From Microbacterium sp. p3-SID336 (lineage in GTDB: Bacteria; Actinomycetota; Actinomycetes; Actinomycetales; Microbacteriaceae), in assembly GCF_025143365.1 (NCBI RefSeq), contig NZ_JALXPE010000012.1, forward strand, positions 9,393-73,392: a stretch of 64,000 nt of DNA, written 5' to 3'. The notes beneath the pieces were generated by a model. That model was not told the origin of the DNA and did no database searches. It saw only the letters and a list, made by a program, of their open reading frames with translations. The position numbers and the translations under genes are program-made. Below are positions 1-8,815 of this stretch, one piece after another (the first letter of the stretch is position 1; every line of letters starts with the position of its first letter).

Positions 1-98
1 CCCAGGAGGATGTCGCGGACGCGCGGCGACAGGCCGAGGCTGGAGGCCTGCGCAGTGCGGAAGAGACGATGGCCCGCTACGGGGTCCGTCCGCGGTGA
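1..98 (+). CDS. Antitoxin C-terminus (RelB/ParD type), 5' cut by window edge
   Basis: Codons run in frame from base 3 to a TGA at 96-98 and give about 31 residues of a charged, Ala/Arg/Glu-rich tail ending in ARYGVRPR. Such tails are usual for the toxin-binding C-terminus of RelB/ParD-like antitoxins. The stop overlaps the GTG start of the next gene by 4 bp (GTGA), the standard antitoxin-toxin arrangement. The DNA-binding N-terminus lies outside the window, so the fold class cannot be decided. The assignment rests mainly on the neighbouring toxin. Confidence 0.6.
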   Translation, partial: QEDVADARRQAEAGGLRSAEETMARYGVRPR

Positions 99-373
99 CC
101 TGGTCGACCTCGTTCGCCGACTCCGCGTGGCGTGATCTCGACCGGTTGCCCCCGAAGATCGCGCAGGCCATCGTCGAATTCGCGGTCTTCACGCTCCCGG
201 CGAACCCGGAGCGGATGAGTAAGCCCCTGCTCGACGACTTCGAGGGACTCCGCTCCGCGCGCCGCGGGGACTACCGCGTGCTGTTCTTCCTCGACGGGAC
301 CGAGACGCTGGTGGTGGTCAGAGCGCGACACCGCCGAGATGCCTACCGCCCGCCCGCCCCGAACTGGGACTGA
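95..373 (+). CDS. RelE/ParE-type toxin
   Basis: A 92-residue protein with the RelE/ParE fold signature: an N-terminal helix with AWRDLDRLPPKI, then RSARRGDYRVLFFLD and VVVRARHRRDAYR. The last two segments hold the basic residues that RelE-type ribosome-dependent mRNA interferases use on their beta strands. It starts at GTG inside the antitoxin stop codon, so the two are translationally coupled and likely form one autoregulated type II toxin-antitoxin operon. ParE-like gyrase toxins share this fold. The RGDYR...HRRDAY pattern fits RelE better, but the target cannot be settled from sequence alone. Confidence 0.85.
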   Translation: MTWSTSFADSAWRDLDRLPPKIAQAIVEFAVFTLPANPERMSKPLLDDFEGLRSARRGDYRVLFFLDGTETLVVVRARHRRDAYRPPAPNWD

Positions 374-458
374 TCGCGGCTCCGTCCCCTCCGTGTGCCG
401 CGCCCGCTCCGTGTGCTCCGCCAGCTCCGTGTGCTCCGCCCGCTCCGCACGCCCGACG

Positions 459-527
459 TGAAGGAGATCTCTCGAACGGACGGATCGCTCCGGGCATCGC
501 GGCCTTCAAGTCGAGCGATCTCCTTCA
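459..527 (+). repeat. Family A 69-bp hairpin element, copy A1
   Basis: Outer arms TGAAGGAGATCTCTCGA (459-475) and TCGAGCGATCTCCTTCA (511-527) pair with one mismatch and enclose a G+C-rich interior. It is the single, most diverged copy of a family that recurs at 11561, 11715, 11878, 12041, 39265, 39437 and 39578, always 69 bp long. It lies between two converging genes, so it could act as a bidirectional terminator. It lacks the inner GAAGGA/TCCTTC stem seen in the other copies. Confidence 0.85.
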
Positions 528-560
528 TGTCGTGTGAACTCCACGGCTGGGGATGCACAC

Positions 561-580
561 CCGCGGTCTGCAGACCGCGG
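561..580. repeat. Perfect 20-bp palindrome
   Basis: CCGCGGTCTGCAGACCGCGG is fully self-complementary with no loop bases. It sits 14 bp beyond the stop of the minus-strand SnoaL-like gene. It could be a protein-binding dyad or part of a terminator-like structure shared with element A1. No T-tract follows on either strand. Confidence 0.6.
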
Positions 581-593
581 TGACTTCCGCGGC

Positions 594-1007
594 TCAGGCC
601 TTGAGCATGGAGGCCCGCGCGATGCGGCCGTCGACCACGTCGAAGGTCGCGATGGTCTCGGTCGCGACTCCCGCATTGATGACCTGCTCCTGCGCGACGA
701 CCCACCGCGAGCCGAACAGCACGCTGGTCTCGATCACGCAGGAGAGTTCCGGATTCTGCAGCCGCGGCTCGTAGAACGCGTGGATGGCGGCTGCGCCGAC
801 GACGGGTTCCGGCGCGACCCCGGTGATCACGGCGTCGTCGGCGTAGGTGGCGACGAACGCGTCGAGGTCGTGCGCGTTGAACGCGTCGAGCTGCGCCTGC
901 ACGGTGTCCAGCGCCGAACGCCCCGTCACCGAACGCTCCTGCGCTGAACCATCCAGCGCCGAACGGTCCCGCGCCGAAGGGTCGGGGGTGGTGGTGTGGT
1001 CAGTCAA
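594..1007 (-). CDS. SnoaL-like / nuclear transport factor 2 family protein
   Basis: 137 residues. After a polar N-terminal stretch of about 25 residues (repeated Ser-Ala-Arg/Asp patterns) comes a typical SnoaL/NTF2 cone-fold domain: LDAFNAHDLDAFVATYADDAVI, an internal FYEPRL helix and a closing beta sheet with VVDGRIARASML. I chose the TTG at 1005-1007 because a GGAGGAG ribosome site (1014-1020) lies at the right spacing and the start overlaps the end of the SDR gene, so the two are translated together. Family members act as small cyclases, isomerases or dehydratases, or have no known activity. Here it probably serves the upstream SDR pathway, but the substrate is unknown. Confidence 0.75.
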   Translation of the reverse strand: MTDHTTTPDPSARDRSALDGSAQERSVTGRSALDTVQAQLDAFNAHDLDAFVATYADDAVITGVAPEPVVGAAAIHAFYEPRLQNPELSCVIETSVLFGSRWVVAQEQVINAGVATETIATFDVVDGRIARASMLKA

Positions 1008-1749
1008 TGCGAACTCCTCCGTTGACGTCGTAGGTGGCTCCGGTGATGAAGCGGGCGCGCTCGGAGGCGAGCGATGCGATGATCCAGGCCACGTCCTCCG
1101 GCTGGCCGAACGCTCCGAGCGGGATGCCTGCCTCGAGCTTCGCGCGCCCCTCGCCCTGCAGCTGGTCGGTGATCGCGCTCGTGACGGGCCCGGGGGTGAC
1201 CGCGTTGACCCGGATCCCCTCCGAGGCCAGGTGCCGCGCGAAGCTGCGGGTGATCGCGAGCAGAGCGCCCTTGCTGGCCGCGTAGTGGATGCCGGTCTGC
1301 AGCGCCCCGACCTGCCCGGCGATCGAGGCGATGTTGACCACCGACCGATCGCCCTGTGCCGTCCGAAGCAGGGGGAGAGCGGCACGGGTGAGCAGGAACG
1401 TGCCCCGGGCGTTCGTCTCCAGGACGAAGTCCCACTCCTCGATGTCGATCTCCGCATACGGGGTGTAGGGGCACACGCCGCCGTTGTTGATCAGCACATG
1501 CAGCTCGCCCCACGTCACGGTGACGCGGTCGACGAGCTCATCGATCGAGCCCGGATCGCGCAGGTCGAGGCGGGAGACGAGCACTTCGGCGGCTCCCGCA
1601 GCTCGGCACTGCGCGGCCACGCGCTCTGCCTCGGCTTCCCGTCCGGTGTACGTGATCCAGAGGGCGGCGCCCTCGCGGGCGAGTTCCAGGGCGGCGGCGG
1701 TTCCGATGCCGGAACTCGCGCCGGTGATGAGTGCGCGGCGAACAGTCAT
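1000..1749 (-). CDS. Short-chain dehydrogenase/reductase (FabG-like)
   Basis: 249 residues, the classical SDR length. Visible motifs: TGASSGIG nucleotide-binding turn near residue 10, LINNGG (variant of NNAG), the catalytic Ser in NIASIAGQ, YAASK catalytic Tyr/Lys, and a C-terminal GATYDVNGG. It should reduce or oxidise a hydroxyl/carbonyl group with NAD(P). It is the first gene of a minus-strand pair with the SnoaL-like gene and is divergent from a 2-hydroxyacid dehydrogenase/FAH hydrolase pair across an intergenic region with two GCTATAGC palindromes. Together with the FAH hydrolase, a role as 2-keto-3-deoxy-sugar-acid dehydrogenase is plausible. That is an inference from context. Confidence 0.88.
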   Translation of the reverse strand: MTVRRALITGASSGIGTAAALELAREGAALWITYTGREAEAERVAAQCRAAGAAEVLVSRLDLRDPGSIDELVDRVTVTWGELHVLINNGGVCPYTPYAEIDIEEWDFVLETNARGTFLLTRAALPLLRTAQGDRSVVNIASIAGQVGALQTGIHYAASKGALLAITRSFARHLASEGIRVNAVTPGPVTSAITDQLQGEGRAKLEAGIPLGAFGQPEDVAWIIASLASERARFITGATYDVNGGVRID

Positions 1750-1757
1750 GCCTCGAC

Positions 1758-1765
1758 GCTATAGC
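1758..1765. promoter_or_regulatory. GCTATAGC palindrome (candidate operator, SDR side)
   Basis: An 8-bp palindrome 9 bp upstream of the SDR start, matching the core of the longer dyad at 1805-1818 in the same divergent gap. Such repeated A+T-rich dyads in a G+C-rich gap are typical of GntR- or TetR-type operators. No candidate regulator gene is adjacent in the window. Confidence 0.45.
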
Positions 1766-1804
1766 AAAAACCAGGCGCTGTCAGTGCTGTACATCCATTT
1801 GCTA

Positions 1805-1818
1805 GATGCTATAGCATC
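1805..1818. promoter_or_regulatory. 14-bp palindrome, candidate operator of the divergent cluster
   Basis: GATGCTATAGCATC is a perfect palindrome ending 6 bp before the ATG of the 2-hydroxyacid dehydrogenase. Its core GCTATAGC also occurs at 1758-1765. Its position over the expected ribosome site or promoter suggests repression of the plus-strand pair when bound. No clear Shine-Dalgarno sequence precedes the ATG, so a leaderless transcript is possible. Confidence 0.6.
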
Positions 1819-1824
1819 GCTCCC

Positions 1825-2799
1825 ATGACTGCGCCGCTCATCCTCGTCACCGACTGCGACCTGCCGGGGACCGTCATCGAAGACACCCTCCGCGCCGCGG
1901 GCCTCCGCGCCGAGCGCGCGGCATCCGGCAGCCCCGACGACATCGCCGCGAGCGGAGCGGACGCCGAAGGGCTCGTGGTGCAGTGGGCCCGCATCGACGG
2001 CGACCTCATGGATCGGCTGCCGAACCTGCGGCTCATCAGCCGCGTGGGCATCGGCTACGACATGATCGACGTCGACGCGGCCACCGCCCGCGGCATCGCC
2101 GTCGCGAACACCCCGAGCTACTGCATCGAGGAGGTGGCGGCGCACACCATCGCCATGATCATGACGCAGGCCCGCGGCCTCCCCGCCTACGACCGCGCCG
2201 TGCGCGCCGGAACGTGGAAGGCCGTGGAGGCCCGCCCGCTCGCGGTGCGCCCCTCCACGACCACCGTGTCCGTCCTCGGGTTCGGACGCATCGGCTCGCT
2301 CGTCGCCCGCGGACTCCGCGGCCTCGGCTTCCGCGTGCTCGTCGCCGACCCCTACGCCCCCGCCGTCGCCGTGCGCGAGGCCGGCTGCGAGCCCGTCGAG
2401 ATCCCCGACGCGATCGCCCGCGCCGACATCCTCACTCTCCACGTGCCGCTGACCGACGCCACGCGACACCTCATCGACACCGCAGCGCTCGCCACCATGA
2501 AGCAGGGCGCCGTCATCGTGAACACGTGCCGCGGTCCGCTCATCGACGAGGACGCCCTTGCGGCTTCCCTGCGCGACGGGCACCTGGGTGGCGCCGCGCT
2601 CGACGTGTTCGCGGGAGAGCCGCTGGCCGCCGACTCGCCCCTCCGCGAGCTCGACCAGGTGCTGCTCACCCCGCACGCCGCCTGGTACTCCCCGGAAGCG
2701 CTCGCCGACCTGCCCGTGCACGCGGCCCAGAACATCATCCGTTCGCTCGCGGGCGACGCCGTGCCCATCGTCAACCCGACCTTCGCCGCCGCGCGCTGA
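1825..2799 (+). CDS. D-2-hydroxyacid dehydrogenase (NAD-dependent; CtBP/phosphoglycerate dehydrogenase-like)
   Basis: 324 residues. The N-terminal substrate domain contains LVVQWARIDGDLMDRLPNLR and RVGIGYDMIDV. The NAD domain follows with VLGFGRIGSLVARGL (GxGxxG type) near residue 152, the HVPLTDATRHLID and NTCRGPLID strands carrying the catalytic Arg/Glu region, and LTPHAAW with the catalytic His. The family interconverts 2-oxoacids and D-2-hydroxyacids. It heads a two-gene operon with the FAH-family hydrolase (14-bp gap) and is divergent from an SDR. This suggests breakdown of an aldonic or keto-deoxy sugar acid, but the substrate is not determined by the sequence. Confidence 0.88.
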   Translation: MTAPLILVTDCDLPGTVIEDTLRAAGLRAERAASGSPDDIAASGADAEGLVVQWARIDGDLMDRLPNLRLISRVGIGYDMIDVDAATARGIAVANTPSYCIEEVAAHTIAMIMTQARGLPAYDRAVRAGTWKAVEARPLAVRPSTTTVSVLGFGRIGSLVARGLRGLGFRVLVADPYAPAVAVREAGCEPVEIPDAIARADILTLHVPLTDATRHLIDTAALATMKQGAVIVNTCRGPLIDEDALAASLRDGHLGGAALDVFAGEPLAADSPLRELDQVLLTPHAAWYSPEALADLPVHAAQNIIRSLAGDAVPIVNPTFAAAR

Positions 2800-2813
2800 C
2801 CCGGAAGGCCCCC

Positions 2814-3671
2814 ATGGAACTCCTGCGCCTCGGCCCCGCCGGCCACGAACGCCCCTACGTGCGCGACGACAGCGGTGTCGTCCGCGACCTCTCTCCGCTC
2901 ACCGCCGACGTCGACGGCGCGTTCCTCGCCGCCGACGGCATCGCCCGCACGCGGGAGGCGCTGCGGCGGGACGCGCTGCCCGTCGCCGAGGTCGCGGGGC
3001 TGCGTGTCGGCGCACCCGTGGCCAGGCCCACCGCCGTCATCTGCATTGGCCAGAACTACGCCGCACACGCCGCCGAGTCCGGTGCGGAGCCGCCCGCCCA
3101 TCCCGTCGTCTTCTTCAAACACCCGAACACCGTGGTCGGGCCGGACGACGTGGTGCTGCTGCCGCCTGGCGCGGAGAAGGTCGACTGGGAGGTCGAGCTC
3201 GCCGTCGTGATCGGCCGGACCGCCCGCTACTTGCCGACGCCCGAGGCCGCCCGCGCGGTGATCGCCGGGTACACGATCTCCAACGACGTGTCGGAGCGGG
3301 CGTACCAGTTGGAGGTCTCGGGCGGGCAGTGGTCGAAGGGGAAGTGCTCCGAGACGTTCAACCCGCTCGGTCCCGCGCTGGTTCCCGCGGACGAGGTCGA
3401 CCCCCAGGCGCTGCGCCTGCGCTCCTTCGTGAACGGCGAGCCGCGACAGGACTCGTCGACCGCGGACATGATCTTCCCCGTCCTGCAGCTCGTGCACGAG
3501 CTCAGCCACTACCTCGTGCTCGAGCCCGGGGATGTCATCAACACCGGCACCCCGCAGGGCGTGGCACTCTCCGGGCGGTTCCCGTATCTGCAGGACGGCG
3601 ATGAGATGACGATCGAGATCGAGGGCCTCGGTCGGCAGCATCAGCGCACCGAGCGCGTGCGCCTGTCCTGA
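2814..3671 (+). CDS. Fumarylacetoacetate hydrolase-family protein (ureidoglycolate lyase / diketo-deoxy-fuconate hydrolase-like)
   Basis: 285 residues. The N-terminus (MELLRLGPAG...VRDLSPLTADVDG) is the domain typical of the ureidoglycolate lyase / 2,4-diketo-3-deoxy-L-fuconate hydrolase branch. The catalytic FAH domain follows: CIGQNYAAHAAE, PVVFFKHPNTVVGP, the metal-binding Glu pair in DWEVELAVVIG, NDVSERAYQ, GQWSKGKCSETFNPLGP and DVINTGTPQGVA. The reaction is hydrolytic C-C cleavage of an acylpyruvate-type diketo acid. The ATG is preceded by CCGGAAGG. With an SDR next door, the L-fuconate-type route is a reasonable guess, but no dehydratase is present in the window. Confidence 0.85.
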   Translation: MELLRLGPAGHERPYVRDDSGVVRDLSPLTADVDGAFLAADGIARTREALRRDALPVAEVAGLRVGAPVARPTAVICIGQNYAAHAAESGAEPPAHPVVFFKHPNTVVGPDDVVLLPPGAEKVDWEVELAVVIGRTARYLPTPEAARAVIAGYTISNDVSERAYQLEVSGGQWSKGKCSETFNPLGPALVPADEVDPQALRLRSFVNGEPRQDSSTADMIFPVLQLVHELSHYLVLEPGDVINTGTPQGVALSGRFPYLQDGDEMTIEIEGLGRQHQRTERVRLS

Positions 3672-3692
3672 CCCGACCCCGGCGGCCTGTGT

Positions 3693-3733
3693 CCGCGGCA
3701 CGGTTCCTTTCGCTGAGTGCGACCGTGCCGCGG
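3693..3733. terminator. Strong hairpin after the FAH gene
   Basis: Arms CCGCGGCACGGT (3693-3704) and ACCGTGCCGCGG (3722-3733) are perfectly complementary over 12 bp, with a 17-nt loop, 21 bp past the stop codon. There is no U-tract, as is common for actinobacterial terminators. It probably ends the plus-strand operon. Confidence 0.55.
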
Positions 3734-3750
3734 TCAGAGGCCGTCGGGTT

Positions 3751-3925
3751 CGGTCGGCGGCGTCGCACGGGCTCGCGAGGGCTGCGCAGGGAACCGGGTC
3801 CAGACGACCGACGTGCCGGGCAGATCCCGTTGCGGTGCGGTCGGCGGTGTCGCACGGGCTCGCGAGGGCTGCGCAGGGAACCGGATCCACACGACCGACG
3901 TGCCGGACAGATCCCGTTGCGGTGG
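3751..3925. repeat. 87-bp tandem duplication in a convergent gap
   Basis: The unit beginning CGGTCGGCGG at 3751 repeats at 3838 with few mismatches, and a third partial unit begins near 3925. Shared blocks include CGCACGGGCTCGCGAGGGCT and CAGATCCCGTTGCGGTG. No gene is credible across it. It sits between the converging FAH gene and the membrane-protein gene. Confidence 0.7.
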
Positions 3926-4114
3926 GGTCGGCTGCGGCCGGCTGCGGCCGGATCGCGGGGCCCGCAACCGGGGCCCGCAACCGGGGCCGGCAGTGAGGGC
4001 TCGGGGTCGGTCGCCGGTGGCTGGATCGCGCGGATTCGCAACCGGGCGCGGAAGTGACGGCTCTCCACTGACGGCGGCGGCGTCCGCGGTGCCGGGCTGC
4101 GCGCCGGTGCGGTC
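3926..4114. other. Gene-free G+C-rich spacer
   Basis: Rest of a 443-bp gap between converging genes. It holds short direct repeats (GGGGCCCGCAACC twice near 3957-3985, GGCTGCGGCC twice near 3930-3950). No coding sequence, RNA or regulatory site is recognisable. Confidence 0.5.
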
Positions 4115-5029
4115 TCAGGCGAGGTCGCGCGGTGGGGCCTGCGGCGGGGTGCGGTGGAGCGGATCCGCGGCAGGGATCCGTTCGGGCTCCGGTGTCGCGG
4201 CGGGCTCCGGTGTCGCGGTGGGTTCCGGTGTCGCGGCGGGCTCCGGTGTCGCGGCCGGCTCACGCGTCGCGGGGGGCTCGGGAGTCGCGGCGGCGGAGGG
4301 GAGTTCCCGGGCGACCTGCTTCTCCAGCACGGTCACGGCCTCGTCGGAGAGCAGGATCAGGCCGTCGAGCTCTTCGCGCACGCGCTTGTACGCGACATTG
4401 CGCTCGGCCTGCGTGGCCGACTCGTCCACCGCGACCTTGAGCAGCTGCTGCGCGCGGTCGAGCCGCTTGCGCTCCGCCTCCGTGAACGTCGAGTCGCGCA
4501 GCCGCCTGGCATCCTTCTCGGCGATCTCGAACGCCACGGCGTAGTCGCCGACGGCCTGCAGGTACTCGGCCATCTGATGCTCGGACAGCTGTGCGTCGGC
4601 GGACGCCGGGCGCAGGGCGTCCGCTGTCTTCTTCGCACGCAGGAACGCAGCCGTGAGCGGCTGGCGGCCGTCGCTCATGGCGGGATACGCGATGAGCTTC
4701 GCCACGTCCAGCTCGTAGTCGAGCCACCGGGCCGTGATCTCGTCGTGCTCCGCGAACAGCCGCGCGAGCAGGTCGTCCGGAGCGACCGAGGCCGTGGTGT
4801 CGACCACGGACGGCGCGCGGCGCTTGGCCTCGCGGCCGAGCGTGCGGGCCTCGATCTCGGCGGTCTTCAGCTGCGCCTTCATGCGCAGGGTCTCCAGACG
4901 GCGCTCGTGTCGGCGCTTCGAACTGCGCTCCCACGCCTTCGCCGCACCGCCGGCCATGCCCATGAGCGGGAAGACGAGCCACCAATAGCTGCCCGCGAAG
5001 GTCCAGAAACCCTGGATGAACTCGTCCAT
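4115..5029 (-). CDS. Membrane-anchored coiled-coil protein with ATPEP-repeat tail
   Basis: 304 residues. One N-terminal transmembrane segment (YWWLVFPLMGMAGG, about residues 14-28) is followed by a very basic stretch and a long helical, charged middle section rich in Ala, Glu and Arg. The C-terminus is a low-complexity tail of hexapeptide repeats (ATPEPA) from about residue 250. The layout suggests a cytoplasmic helical domain tethered to the membrane, possibly a scaffold or envelope-stress component. I recognise no named family. The repeat tail is encoded by near-identical GGCTCCGGTGTCGCGG units and is likely to vary in length between strains. Confidence 0.75.
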   Translation of the reverse strand: MDEFIQGFWTFAGSYWWLVFPLMGMAGGAAKAWERSSKRRHERRLETLRMKAQLKTAEIEARTLGREAKRRAPSVVDTTASVAPDDLLARLFAEHDEITARWLDYELDVAKLIAYPAMSDGRQPLTAAFLRAKKTADALRPASADAQLSEHQMAEYLQAVGDYAVAFEIAEKDARRLRDSTFTEAERKRLDRAQQLLKVAVDESATQAERNVAYKRVREELDGLILLSDEAVTVLEKQVARELPSAAATPEPPATREPAATPEPAATPEPTATPEPAATPEPERIPAADPLHRTPPQAPPRDLA

Positions 5030-5164
5030 GATGGCTTCAGCCTACTGCGCCGGAATACTGCGCCGGGGGGCGTGCAGAATCGCGGGCGGCTAGGGTGGGC
5101 GGAGATCCGGGTGGCGCACATCGCCGCGTCATGCCCGCGGCCGGGCGCCTGCCAGGAGGGGACC

Positions 5165-6019
5165 ATGGAGACGAAGACCGTCGCGATCGTCGGCATCGAG
5201 AACACCCACGCCACGGACATCGTGCGCTACCTGAACGAGGAGCGCGCCGCCGACCTCCCGGTCCGGGTCTCCGCCCTCGTCGCCGGGGAGGTCGACCGCA
5301 CGCGCGAGCTCGCCGGGCTCGGTGCCATCACCCGCATCGTCGCCGACCCTGCCGAGCTGCTCGGCGCGGTCGACGCCGTCATCGTCACCACGCGCGACGG
5401 GCGCCTGCATCGCGCGCAGGCCGTGCCGTTCCTGGAGGCAGGCACCGCCGTCTGGGTCGACAAGCCGCTCGCCACGACCGTCGTCGACGCGGAGGCGATC
5501 CTCGCCGCGGCCGCACGCGGCGGAACGGCCGTCACCTCTTCCTCGGCGCTGCGCTGGCTGCCCGACACGGCAGCGGTCGCCGACGACATGCGCACGCTCG
5601 GCCCGCTCCAGGCGCTCACCGTGTCCGGCCCGGCCGATCCCGCGAGCCCGCACGGCGGCCTCTTCTTCTACGGCATCCACCACGCGGACCTCGCCCAGCA
5701 CCTGCTGCCAGGGCAGGCGGAGGGGCTGGAGGTCGAGCAAACCGAGGGGCGTGTCGTCGCGCGCTTCCGCGTCGGGGATGTGCCCGTGGTGCTCGACTTC
5801 GTACGGCCGGAGGGGGATGCGGCCGTGCCGTTCCACGTGACCGCGGTGGGGGCGGGTGGCGCCCTCGAGCGGGACATCGAGGTCGGCCCCGGCTACGTGC
5901 GACCCGGCGTCGACGCCTTCGCGCGCATGCTGCTCCGCGGCGAGACCCCGGTCCCCGCCGCACAGCTGCGGGAGCCCATCGCCGTGCTGGAGCAGATCAC
6001 GCGCACCCTTCCCCGCTGA
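5165..6019 (+). CDS. Gfo/Idh/MocA family oxidoreductase
   Basis: 284 residues, short for the family (usually 330-380). The N-terminal Rossmann domain shows TVAIVGIENTHATD, VIVTTRDGRLH and the VDKPLA motif (the EKP-like Lys). The C-terminal domain contains YGIHHADLAQHLL, matching the substrate-binding GxHxxD helix. Such enzymes use NAD(P) on sugars or cyclitols. The VGIENTHA start resembles the branch that acts on carbohydrates. It has a good ribosome site (AGGAGG at 5154) and stands alone, about 150 bp before the phosphonate-type transporter operon, whose promoter seems separate. The substrate is unknown. Confidence 0.8.
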   Translation: METKTVAIVGIENTHATDIVRYLNEERAADLPVRVSALVAGEVDRTRELAGLGAITRIVADPAELLGAVDAVIVTTRDGRLHRAQAVPFLEAGTAVWVDKPLATTVVDAEAILAAAARGGTAVTSSSALRWLPDTAAVADDMRTLGPLQALTVSGPADPASPHGGLFFYGIHHADLAQHLLPGQAEGLEVEQTEGRVVARFRVGDVPVVLDFVRPEGDAAVPFHVTAVGAGGALERDIEVGPGYVRPGVDAFARMLLRGETPVPAAQLREPIAVLEQITRTLPR

Positions 6020-6053
6020 AGCCCGGGTCACCTCGGCGACCGCGACACCGACC

Positions 6054-6075
6054 GTTCATGAAGCGTTCCCTTCGG
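6054..6075 (+). promoter_or_regulatory. Possible PHO box upstream of the phn-type operon
   Basis: Two adjacent 11-nt direct repeats, GTTCATGAAGC and GTTCCCTTCGG, resemble the GTTCAYYYRSG repeat units bound by PhoP in actinobacteria. The second unit departs at position 5. It lies about 90 bp before the start of the transporter operon, a plausible place for phosphate-starvation activation. The match is weak and based on eye only. Confidence 0.3.
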
Positions 6076-6166
6076 AGTCCGGCGGTCTCGTAATTGCGCG
6101 TCACCTTCGGGAGTTGGAATACCGATGGTCTCGGAATCCCGGGGCTTCACCTCCCGAAAGGTCATC

Positions 6167-7065
6167 ATGCGTCGCTTCACCCTGCCCGCCGTCGGCCTCC
6201 TGGGCGTGGCCGCCCTCGCCCTCACCGGATGCCAGAGCCCGACCGCCGAGGCTGCCCCCGCCGACCCCGACGCGCCCCTCACCGTCGCCACCATCCCCGT
6301 GGGCGACGACCCCACCGCCGAGAACCCCGTCGAGGTCTTCGCCGAGCTGCTCGCCGAGGCCACGGGCCGCGAGGTCGAGATCACCGATGTGCCCGACTAC
6401 CTCAGCGTGGTCGAAGCCATCCGCGCCGATCATGTCGACATCGGCATCATGAGCGGCTTCCCGTCGGCCCTCGCCGTCAACACGGGCGAGGTCGACGCGC
6501 TCGTCGCGTTCGAGGGCGACGGCGCCCCCGTCTCGACCTGCGTGGTGCTGGAGGACTCGCCCGTGCAGTCGCTCGAAGACCTGAAGGGGAAGACCGTGGC
6601 CTTCGCGGACCAGGCATCCAGCTCGGGATACTTCATGCCCGTGTACATGCTGCACGAGGCCGGCCTGGAGCAGGGGACCGACTACGAGGCGATCTTCGCC
6701 GGCGGCCACGAGGGCAGCTTCGCGGCACTGCAGCAGGGTCAGGTCGACGCGGCCTGCACCGCCATCATGCTCACGCAGCTCGGCGCGCCGATGTTCCCCT
6801 TCGCCGACGGTGAGTGGCGCGGCGTCGGCGAGAGTCCCGCGATGGACATCCAGGGTGCCGTGCTCGGACGCCAGTCGCTCGACGACGACACCCGCACCCT
6901 GATCCAGGAGGGCATCGCCGAGGTGTTCTCGCCGGAGAACGCCGAGCGGCTCGGGGCCTACGGCGCGTTCGCGGCCGCACCGCAGACGGTCGACCCGAAG
7001 AGCTCCGCCTTCGAGTCGTTCGCGGAGATCGCGGCCGTCGCCGGGGTCGAGCTCAAGGACCTGAA

Positions 7066-7069
<4 letters not shown>
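6167..7069 (+). CDS. phnD: Phosphonate/phosphite-type ABC transporter, substrate-binding lipoprotein
   Basis: 300 residues from the ATG after a GAAAGG ribosome site. That choice gives a clean lipoprotein signal, MRRFTLPAVGLLG...LTGC, with Cys as the lipid-modified residue. An upstream in-frame start would add 14 non-signal residues. The mature part is a PhnD-like type 2 periplasmic-binding fold: VATIPVGDDPTAEN, DVPDYLSVVEAIRADHVDIGIM, LKGKTVAFADQASSSGYFMP (the Ser-rich phosph(on)ate-binding loop) and GGHEGSFAALQQGQVDAACT. It delivers an organophosphorus or phosphite-like ligand to the downstream permease. No C-P lyase or phosphite dehydrogenase gene is in the window, so the ligand is open. 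Confidence 0.85.
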
Positions 7070-7966
<897 letters not shown>

Positions 7967-7983
<17 letters not shown>

Positions 7984-8815
7984 GCCCCGCACCGACCGCG
8001 CCACCCCCACTCGCCCGGTCCTCGACCCCGCCGAGCGCGCACGGCTGGAGAGCGCGTTCCGGGTGCCGCGCGCCCGCGTCCTGCTCGGGCTTCCGGTCGC
8101 GGCGCTGCTGCTGATCTGGTCGTTCAACGGCGCCGGGTTCGACTTCGTGAAGCTCGGCGACGGCGCGGTCAACATGGGGGAGTTCCTGGGGCGGCTGTTC
8201 CCGCCTGACTTCTCGAAGATCGGCACCATCCTCGCGCTGCTGCTGGAGACGTTCCAGATGGCGGTCGTCGGCACCGTGCTGGGCGCCGTGCTGTCCCTGA
8301 TCGTGGCTTTCGGCGCGACGTCGACACTCGCCCCGCGGTGGCTCTACTACCCGACCCGGTGGGTCATGAACATCATCCGGTCGGTGCCGGACCTGGTCTT
8401 CGCGCTCATGTTCGTCTCGGCGGTGGGCCTGGGGCCGTTCGCGGGCATCCTCGCGATGACGCTCGGCTCCATCGGCTCGATCGGCAAGATCTTCGCCGAG
8501 GCGATGGAGCAGGTCGATGCTGGACCCGTGGTCGCCATGCAGGCCGTCGGAGCGTCGAAGCGGCAGGTGATCCAGTACGGGGTGCTGCCGCAGGCCGCAC
8601 CACTGCTCACCTCCTACACGCTGCTGCTGTTCGAGGGGAACGTGCGCGGTGCGACGATCCTCGGCCTCGTCGGCGCGGGCGGCATCGGCCTGGAGCTCAC
8701 CACCGCGATGCGGATGTACGACTACGGGCACCTCAGCGCCATCATCATCTGCATCATCGTGCTCGTCACGCTGATCGACCAGGGCAGCGCCCTCATCCGA
8801 AGGAGAATCACATGA
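7967..8815 (+). CDS. phnE: Phosphonate-type ABC transporter, permease
   Basis: 282 residues with about six transmembrane segments. The EAA cytoplasmic loop that docks on the ATPase is clear: EAMEQVDAGPVVAMQAVGAS followed by KRQVIQYGVLP. WVMNIIRSVPDLVFALMFV and LVGAGGIGLEL are further PhnE hallmarks. It starts 17 bp inside phnC and ends in ATGA shared with the phosphatase-like gene, so the whole unit is translated as one coupled operon. Confidence 0.87.

Noticed and set aside
3689-4057. Open frames across the 87-bp tandem repeats
   Set aside because: The translations are low-complexity Arg/Gly/Ala with no family features, and the sequence is explained by tandem duplication.
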